54,761 nucleotides of DNA from BHER01 sp051652245 (GTDB taxonomy: Bacteria; Bacillota_I; Bacilli_A; Culicoidibacterales; Culicoidibacteraceae), in NCBI GenBank assembly GCA_051652245.1, contig JBOFTV010000057.1:1-54761 (forward strand), written 5' to 3'. This document shows positions 49,835 to 54,761 of this stretch, piece by piece. The position numbers were made by a program, and so were the translations under genes. Position 1 is the first letter of the stretch; each line of letters opens with the position of its first letter. The notes beneath the pieces are model-generated. The model searched no databases. It worked only from the letters and a program-made list of their open reading frames with translations, and had not been told where the DNA came from.

Positions 49835-51445
49835 ATGAGTGCACTAGCAGAAAAATTAACGAATTTTAAGATACCAGAACAGCAAATTAAATATTATGGA
49901 ACAGATATGGCAAAAATCAACTGGGATTATGTCCAAAAGCAGGAGGAAATGGGAAAATTAATCCTTGTAACTGCCCTAACACCAACACCATTAGGTGAGG
50001 GGAAGACAACAGTTAGTATTGGCTTAACAGATGCTTTAAATAGTATTGGAAGGAGCGCAATTGCAGCACTAAGGGAGCCATCACTTGGTCCCGTTTTTGG
50101 TCGTAAAGGTGGTGCAACTGGAGGTGGACAAACACAAGTTTTACCGGTGGATAAGATTAACCTTCATTTCACGGGGGATTTTCATGCCATAACAAGTGCC
50201 CACAATCTAATTACTTCGATGATTGAACAACAGCTGTTTTTTGGGAGGCTGCCAATTGATTTGACAACAATTACGTGGAAGCGAGTAATTGATATGAATG
50301 ATCGCCATTTACGGGAAATTACAATTACAATTAAAGAAGGCGTTAGCTACCAAGGGGGCTTTCAAATCACAGCAAGTTCTGAAATTATGGCGATTTTCTG
50401 TCTAGCAGCAAGTTTTGAGCAACTAGGTGAAATGCTCGACGAAATAATTTTTGCTTATGATTTATTAGGCACTCCCTTAAAAGTAAAACAGCTAGGAATT
50501 AGGGATGCGCTCTGTGCTTTGTTAAAAGATGCCTTTTCCCCAAATACTGTGCTAACTAGCGGGGGGAATTTAGCAATTATACATGGGGGACCGTTTGCAA
50601 ATATTGCCCATGGTTGCAATTCAATTATGGCTTCCAAACTTGCCTTATCATTAGCTCAATATACAGTAACAGAAGCTGGATTTGGCAGTGATCTAGGTGC
50701 ACAAAAATTTTTGGATATCAAGACTCCAAAGCTTGGTAAGACACCCGATTGCTTGGTATTAGTGGCAACTATTCGCGCGCTAAAATACCATAGCTATGTT
50801 GAAATGTCTGAAATTACAGCAGAGAACACAGCGGCTGTAAGCAAGGGGTTTGCAAATTTAGCCAAACATATTGATAATATGAAACAACGTCGAATTCCGC
50901 TAGTTGTGACAATTAATGTTTTTGATACTGATACCGAAGCTGAAATAAGTTTACTACAGTCACTAGTTAGAAAAAAGGGAATCGAATGTATCATCAATAC
51001 CGCTTATACAGAAGGAGCAACTGGGGCTCAAAAATTAGCAGAAGCAGTAATTAAATTAACAGAAACAAATAGTGATTTTCAAAGCATCTATAATGCTGAA
51101 GATGATGCAATCACTAAAATTTCGAAGATTGCGATTGGTACTTATGGGGCTACTGCTGTAATTATGAACGAAAATGCCGAAAATGATTTAAGAAAAATAG
51201 GAGCAATTGCCAACAAACTGCCAATTTGCATGGCAAAAACGCCTGATTCATTTACACAGTCACCTAAAAATAGAGGGATTCCGCTTCCATACATAGCCGA
51301 AATAAAGCGCATAAAAATCGCAAATGGTGCACAAATGCTGATCGTTTTTTTGGGTAGTATTATTGACATGCCAGGGCTCCCTTTAGAACCGCAAGCACAG
51401 AAAATTAGAATAGATAGTAACAATAATATCTGTGGTGTGGATTAA
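49835..51445 (+). CDS. fhs: Formate-tetrahydrofolate ligase
   Basis: 536 residues, ATP-dependent ligation of formate to THF, making 10-formyl-THF. P-loop TPTPLGEGKTTVSIGL; FGRKGGATGGGQTQVLPVDKINLHFTGDFHAI; GGNLAIIHGGPFANIAHGCNS. Slightly shorter than the usual ~555. Adjacent to purH, which consumes its product, and linked in metabolism to fmt in this window. Confidence 0.95.
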   Translation: MSALAEKLTNFKIPEQQIKYYGTDMAKINWDYVQKQEEMGKLILVTALTPTPLGEGKTTVSIGLTDALNSIGRSAIAALREPSLGPVFGRKGGATGGGQTQVLPVDKINLHFTGDFHAITSAHNLITSMIEQQLFFGRLPIDLTTITWKRVIDMNDRHLREITITIKEGVSYQGGFQITASSEIMAIFCLAASFEQLGEMLDEIIFAYDLLGTPLKVKQLGIRDALCALLKDAFSPNTVLTSGGNLAIIHGGPFANIAHGCNSIMASKLALSLAQYTVTEAGFGSDLGAQKFLDIKTPKLGKTPDCLVLVATIRALKYHSYVEMSEITAENTAAVSKGFANLAKHIDNMKQRRIPLVVTINVFDTDTEAEISLLQSLVRKKGIECIINTAYTEGATGAQKLAEAVIKLTETNSDFQSIYNAEDDAITKISKIAIGTYGATAVIMNENAENDLRKIGAIANKLPICMAKTPDSFTQSPKNRGIPLPYIAEIKRIKIANGAQMLIVFLGSIIDMPGLPLEPQAQKIRIDSNNNICGVD

Positions 51446-51454
51446 TATGTTAAC

Positions 51455-51493
51455 ATACTAGTGCTTAGAAACAAAGGGTACTAGTATTTTTTT
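51455..51493 (+). terminator. Terminator after fhs
   Basis: 8-bp stem ATACTAGT (51455-51462) / ACTAGTAT (51480-51487), followed by seven T. Confidence 0.85.
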
Positions 51494-51768
51494 CACTAAA
51501 AAAAACATATATAACGCACAATAAAGTTGGGTGAAAGCTAAGAAATATAAAAAACTGTGGAAAAGATCTAGTAGTTAACGTATAATTATAAGAAGTAGAA
51601 GAAATCTTGAGGGGAATATAATTAATGTGTGTTTTAGCTATGGTGAAGCAAAGAGCACTATTAATAATGTGTGTTAAACAACGGGGAAGTGTAAGTGATG
51701 TGTTCGTGTAAAAGACAGAAGTGAAGATAATTCTATTTTTAGCTAATGAAAGTAAGGGAGTGTAAAAT
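51494..51768 (+). other. Intergenic region before the MBL hydrolase with possible leader peptide
   Basis: AT-rich, with TATAAT-like GTATAATTATA near 51579-51589. A possible 28-residue reading frame (ATG 51625 to TAA 51709) begins MCVLAMVKQRALLI and has GAGGGG at about 51609-51614. No recognised domain; it could be a short leader or chance. Confidence 0.3.
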
Positions 51769-52590
51769 TTGAAAATACATATAATACGCCGCGGTTGTTG
51801 TAAAGTTATAGGATGCCTTTTAGAAGAAGATAAGGGACTAGCAAGGATTGAGGTACCAGCATTTATTGTTTACATTGAAGATGAGTTACATGGCGACACA
51901 TTAATTGATACAGGATATGGGACTGATTTTTTTGATGCTACTAATTCATTCCCACAGCGACTTTTAAGATGGGCAGCACCGGTTAAATTAGAGTCAAAAT
52001 CGCTTAATGACAGGCTTACTGAGGTGCTTAATAGGAAGCCCGAACCGGAGCGGCTTATTATCACGCATTTTCACCCCGATCATATTGGCGCTTTAAAGCA
52101 AATGTTGGCAGAATTTCCATCAATAAAAAGAGTAGTGGGAAGCCAAAAAGAGTTAGAAACCTATAATAATATGTCAAAGATTGAGCAAATCCGTGAAGGA
52201 TTTATTCAATCATTAATTCCAAAAGATTTTGTTTTTTATGATTTCAGATCATATAAGAAAATTTTATTACCAATTAATCAATTCACGTCAGGATACGACG
52301 TGCTAGGTGATGGAACATTAGTAATTATTCCCATGTTAGGTCACAGCGTGGAACACTGCGGTGTCTATTTACCCAGAAATGCTTTTTTGTTTGTGGGCGA
52401 TGCAGCCTACACAAACAAATCACTAACTGACAGAACAAGGGCAACAAAAACAATGCTAAATATTGCTTATGATACGAAAATATATGAACAGACATATAAG
52501 AAAATTCAAAATGTGAAATCGCAGTATCCGAAGATAACAATCAGAACAGCCCATGATTTCTATTATTGTGAAGATTACTATACTTTTTAA
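51769..52590 (+). CDS. MBL-fold metallohydrolase
   Basis: 273 residues, metallo-beta-lactamase fold. Zinc motif THFHPDHIGALKQML (HxHxDH), later MLGHSVEHCGVY and FVGDAAYTNKS. N terminus reads KIHIIRRGCCKVIG. Family members hydrolyse lactones, thioesters or glyoxalase-type substrates; none can be assigned. Starts at TTG with AAGGGAGTG upstream. Confidence 0.8.
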   Translation: MKIHIIRRGCCKVIGCLLEEDKGLARIEVPAFIVYIEDELHGDTLIDTGYGTDFFDATNSFPQRLLRWAAPVKLESKSLNDRLTEVLNRKPEPERLIITHFHPDHIGALKQMLAEFPSIKRVVGSQKELETYNNMSKIEQIREGFIQSLIPKDFVFYDFRSYKKILLPINQFTSGYDVLGDGTLVIIPMLGHSVEHCGVYLPRNAFLFVGDAAYTNKSLTDRTRATKTMLNIAYDTKIYEQTYKKIQNVKSQYPKITIRTAHDFYYCEDYYTF

Positions 52591-52635
52591 CAGAATGCAA
52601 ACATCTAAGGAGCAAATTGGGGGAAGGGACTAAAA

Positions 52636-53823
52636 ATGGAAATAAGCGAAAAATTGCATACAATAATTCTGCTCATAGGAGAAAATCAAACAGCAAAATC
52701 TCTCTTCATTAAAAAAGTACTAATCCCGGGATTGACTAAAAGGGATAGGAGAACAGCTTTTCAAACAACAGTGGAATGCCTAACTGAACTAGAGGCACTT
52801 GAAAAGTTAGAATCGCTGATTACTTTTCCCAAAATCCCCGAATTTGTCATTATTGATTGTAAAATCCTAAATAATAATGACGAGGAGAAAATTAAGACAA
52901 TTGCGCAATTGTTTAATTATAATTTAGCTGTCATATTGATGACAGCCACCCCCCCTAAAAACGCGTGCAGAGCAAAAACTAAAGGGATAAGGGTAATTAA
53001 TGAACAAGTATTTTTGACAAATCAGGCGAACTACAGAATTGACGTAACTGATTGGGAAGCTTATGTAAGGTGCCTCTTACCAGAAAGTGAAAAATTTATC
53101 ATTATTGGTGATGTCCATGAATCACTAGAAAGTTTTAAAGCACTAATCATTCCTAAATATTTTTCAGAGTTTGAAGGGAAGCTAGTTAAAACCGCAAATG
53201 TCGAAGTGATTTTAGTGGGTGATTTAATTGATAAGGGGCGACAAACAGCGGCGACGATTAATTTTTTTCTAAAAAATCAATCGTGTTTTCATTTTGTCCT
53301 AGGAAATCATGAGCGCTTTGTTTATCAATATCTCAAGGGACAAATCACAAATGCAAACCCTGAAATCATGCGAAAATATTTTGACTCGATTCCGCTATTA
53401 GAGCAAAATCAGGATCTCTATGATAAATTTTGTCAGCTTTATGCGGCGACGAGGCCATTTTTTCGGCGGGGCGATTGCTTTTATGTTACGCATGCTCCCT
53501 GTCGCAATAAATATGTGGGAAAACTTGGAGTGAAAGCCTGTAAGAAGCAGTGCCGCTTTTATTTAAATCGTGATGCTGATTTTGAAGAGCAGCTTTCTTT
53601 TTTACAGGAGGAGCAGTGTTCAACCGACCCGTATCATTTCTTTGGGCATGTTGCTGTGAAAGAACCGATTGTCTTAGGGAATAAAATTGGTGTAGATACT
53701 GGTGTTGTTCATGGAAATAAGCTGACAGCAGTAAGTGTTTGTTTTGGTGAAATTGGGTTTGAAAGTGTGGGTGCTAAAAATAAAGGGATTGAGGGGGAGT
53801 TGTTTACGTTGTTTTGTAAATAA
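52636..53823 (+). CDS. Fusion of a degenerate P-loop domain and a calcineurin-like phosphatase
   Basis: 395 residues. N-terminal part (about 1-150) opens with ILLIGENQTAKSLFIKK, a Walker-A-like loop in which the usual GKS is AKS; its core VIIDCKILNNNDEEKIK resembles the kinase half of T4-type polynucleotide kinases. The C-terminal part (about 155-395) is a metallophosphatase with IGDVHESLESF, LVGDLIDKGRQ, VLGNHERF and a late GHVAVKEP. This domain order recalls bacterial Pnkp without a ligase domain. Activity unproved; the P-loop may be dead. Confidence 0.7.
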   Translation: MEISEKLHTIILLIGENQTAKSLFIKKVLIPGLTKRDRRTAFQTTVECLTELEALEKLESLITFPKIPEFVIIDCKILNNNDEEKIKTIAQLFNYNLAVILMTATPPKNACRAKTKGIRVINEQVFLTNQANYRIDVTDWEAYVRCLLPESEKFIIIGDVHESLESFKALIIPKYFSEFEGKLVKTANVEVILVGDLIDKGRQTAATINFFLKNQSCFHFVLGNHERFVYQYLKGQITNANPEIMRKYFDSIPLLEQNQDLYDKFCQLYAATRPFFRRGDCFYVTHAPCRNKYVGKLGVKACKKQCRFYLNRDADFEEQLSFLQEEQCSTDPYHFFGHVAVKEPIVLGNKIGVDTGVVHGNKLTAVSVCFGEIGFESVGAKNKGIEGELFTLFCK

Positions 53824-54303
53824 GCTGGTGGCTGTATCATAACTGCTGAAAGCTGATTCTAAGCACTTAGTGGAGGTGGAAAATATAATATTAGGAAAAT
53901 TAATTCATTGGTAAAGCACTAAAAAATCATAAAATTCACAAACATAGTGTGCTTTTTATGAATAGGTGATATAATAAAGATAATAATATTAAGATTAAGG
54001 GAATAATAGGGTGTGGAGCTAGTGATAAGGCAAAAGGGTTGCGGAAATCATAAAATAAGAAATAAGTTTAAGCTAAAACAAGTCTGATAAAAAGTATCAG
54101 ATTCTTGTTTTGTTTTCGCTTATTTTTTTTCTGTTATAAAATAGTATTTAATATTATAATTGTGAAAAGGGGAGACGATAAAATGTGATCTTGGATAAAA
54201 ATGCAATAAAAATAGTTAATGCTCCTCATAATCCAGAAATGGGAGAAAATCATTAGCAATTTTATTGTAGAGTAACATAAACTAGGTTAGAAAAGGGAGA
54301 AAA
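53824..54303. other. 480-base intergenic region
   Basis: Contains the candidate small RNA described at 53967-54115. It also has a 24-codon GTG frame at 54185-54256 (MILDKNAIKIVNAPHNPEMG) behind AAAAGGGGAGA, which could be a degraded gene start. No insertion-sequence ends, tRNA or long ORF were seen. Confidence 0.4.
53967..54115 (+). ncRNA. Candidate small RNA or short message
   Basis: Extended -10 TGATATAAT at 53967-53975, then about 100 bases, then a strong terminator-like hairpin AAAACAAG...CTTGTTTT (54075-54111) with an inner CTGATA/TATCAG pair. There is no annotated gene between. A 24-residue GTG frame (54013-54087, MELVIRQKGC start) is an alternative. Confidence low, but promoter and terminator are both present. 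Confidence 0.4.
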
Positions 54304-54761
54304 ATGATGAAAAATAAAATAGAATGGGAAAAAATACAATCAGAAATTATAATTAGTGCAAAAAACTACGATAGCGAAAAGTACTTGTTTAATGACCAAA
54401 TTCAGAAAATAGTCACACTATGTCAACGATTTTCTAAAAATAGCAATTCAAACCAAAGCAATGTAATTGGAATTATTGGAGAAAGAGGAAGTGGCAAGAG
54501 CTCTGTTCTGGGAACCACAAAAGCGCTACTGTCAATCAAACAGAAAGAGGCGGACACGCCATTTCTAGAAAGCATCCCTAAGGACTATTATGTTCTCGAT
54601 ATAATTGATCCAAATGATTTTGATAAAAAAATGAATATCCTTGAAATGGTGCTAGCAAAAATATATTCACAATTACGCGGAGACGATCAAAGTAGTTTAG
54701 AGCGAAAAAATAAAGTGGAAATTATGTATCATGCTGAAAAACTAATGAAATCATTAGCAGA
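54304..54761 (+). CDS. P-loop NTPase, N-terminal part only (cut by window end)
   Basis: The first 152 residues read from ATG 54304 after AAAAGGGAGA. Walker A is GERGSGKSS at residues 59-67, and a later LDIIDPNDFDKKMNILEMVLAKIY resembles the core of large STAND/AAA-like ATPases often found in phage-defence or conflict systems. A role in defence is inference; Walker B and effector domains lie beyond the window. Separated by almost 500 bases from the phosphatase gene, and next to a possible small RNA. Confidence 0.75.
   Translation, partial: MMKNKIEWEKIQSEIIISAKNYDSEKYLFNDQIQKIVTLCQRFSKNSNSNQSNVIGIIGERGSGKSSVLGTTKALLSIKQKEADTPFLESIPKDYYVLDIIDPNDFDKKMNILEMVLAKIYSQLRGDDQSSLERKNKVEIMYHAEKLMKSLA

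Noticed and set aside
1..54761. CRISPR arrays, tRNA or rRNA genes
   Set aside because: No regular repeat-spacer pattern, cloverleaf sequence or rRNA segment was seen on either strand.

Overview
The window is a low-GC, gene-dense bacterial chromosome segment with short intergenic gaps, AGGAGG-type ribosome binding sites and intrinsic terminators. It has the hallmarks of a Bacillota (Firmicutes) genome: comFA-comFC-hpf, a gmk-rpoZ-priA-fmt-rsmB block, a parE-parC topoisomerase IV pair, a glmS ribozyme, a leucine T-box and WxL-type surface proteins. I cannot assign a genus from sequence alone. No tRNA, rRNA or CRISPR array was seen.

Layout. 1-572: decayed IS3-family transposase. 875-3462: comFA, comFC (DNA uptake) and the long ribosome hibernation factor hpf. 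3572-10299: a six-gene operon resembling dlt but not canonical. It holds an adenylation enzyme, a fold-III PLP decarboxylase, a lipoprotein, a carrier protein, an MBOAT acyltransferase and an SGNH-like protein. 10425-16686: gmk, rpoZ, priA, fmt, rsmB and a multispanning membrane protein. 16755-20092: thyA, folA, plsC, a MazG-like gene and mutY. 20310-22198: small accessory genes (DUF5655-like, methyltransferase, VanZ-like). 22220-27272: parE, parC and an unknown gene overlapping parC. 27400-30761: an OppA-like lipoprotein, a decayed group II intron and a PepT-like peptidase. 30815-34436: gdhA on the minus strand, then glmS behind its ribozyme. 34562-37945: a WxL protein, its DUF916/DUF3324 partner and a second OppA-like lipoprotein on the minus strand. 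38099-43802: cupin, T-box-leuS, ROK sugar kinase, ACT protein and PFL-family protein. 43910-48154: an FtsX-like permease bounded by a 24-bp direct repeat, a hypothetical gene, and a DUF2975 / Xre regulator / DUF4173 membrane cluster with a palindromic operator. 48265-51445: purH and fhs (purines and one-carbon units). 51769-53823: an MBL-fold hydrolase and a P-loop-like/phosphatase fusion. 53967-54761: a possible small RNA and the start of a P-loop ATPase cut by the window edge.

The most interesting system is the dlt-like operon at 3.6-10.3 kb. Adenylation enzyme, carrier protein, MBOAT and SGNH protein form the logic for loading an amino acid on a carrier and exporting it onto a cell-surface polymer. 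An embedded PLP decarboxylase-like enzyme, and a Ser where D-Ala ligases carry a selectivity Cys, suggest the group added may not be plain D-alanine. Other points of interest are an intron relic separating a ribosome binding site from its gene, a terminator-like hairpin between the glmS ribozyme and glmS, palindromes in the gdhA and DUF2975 promoters, and a candidate small RNA next to the truncated ATPase.
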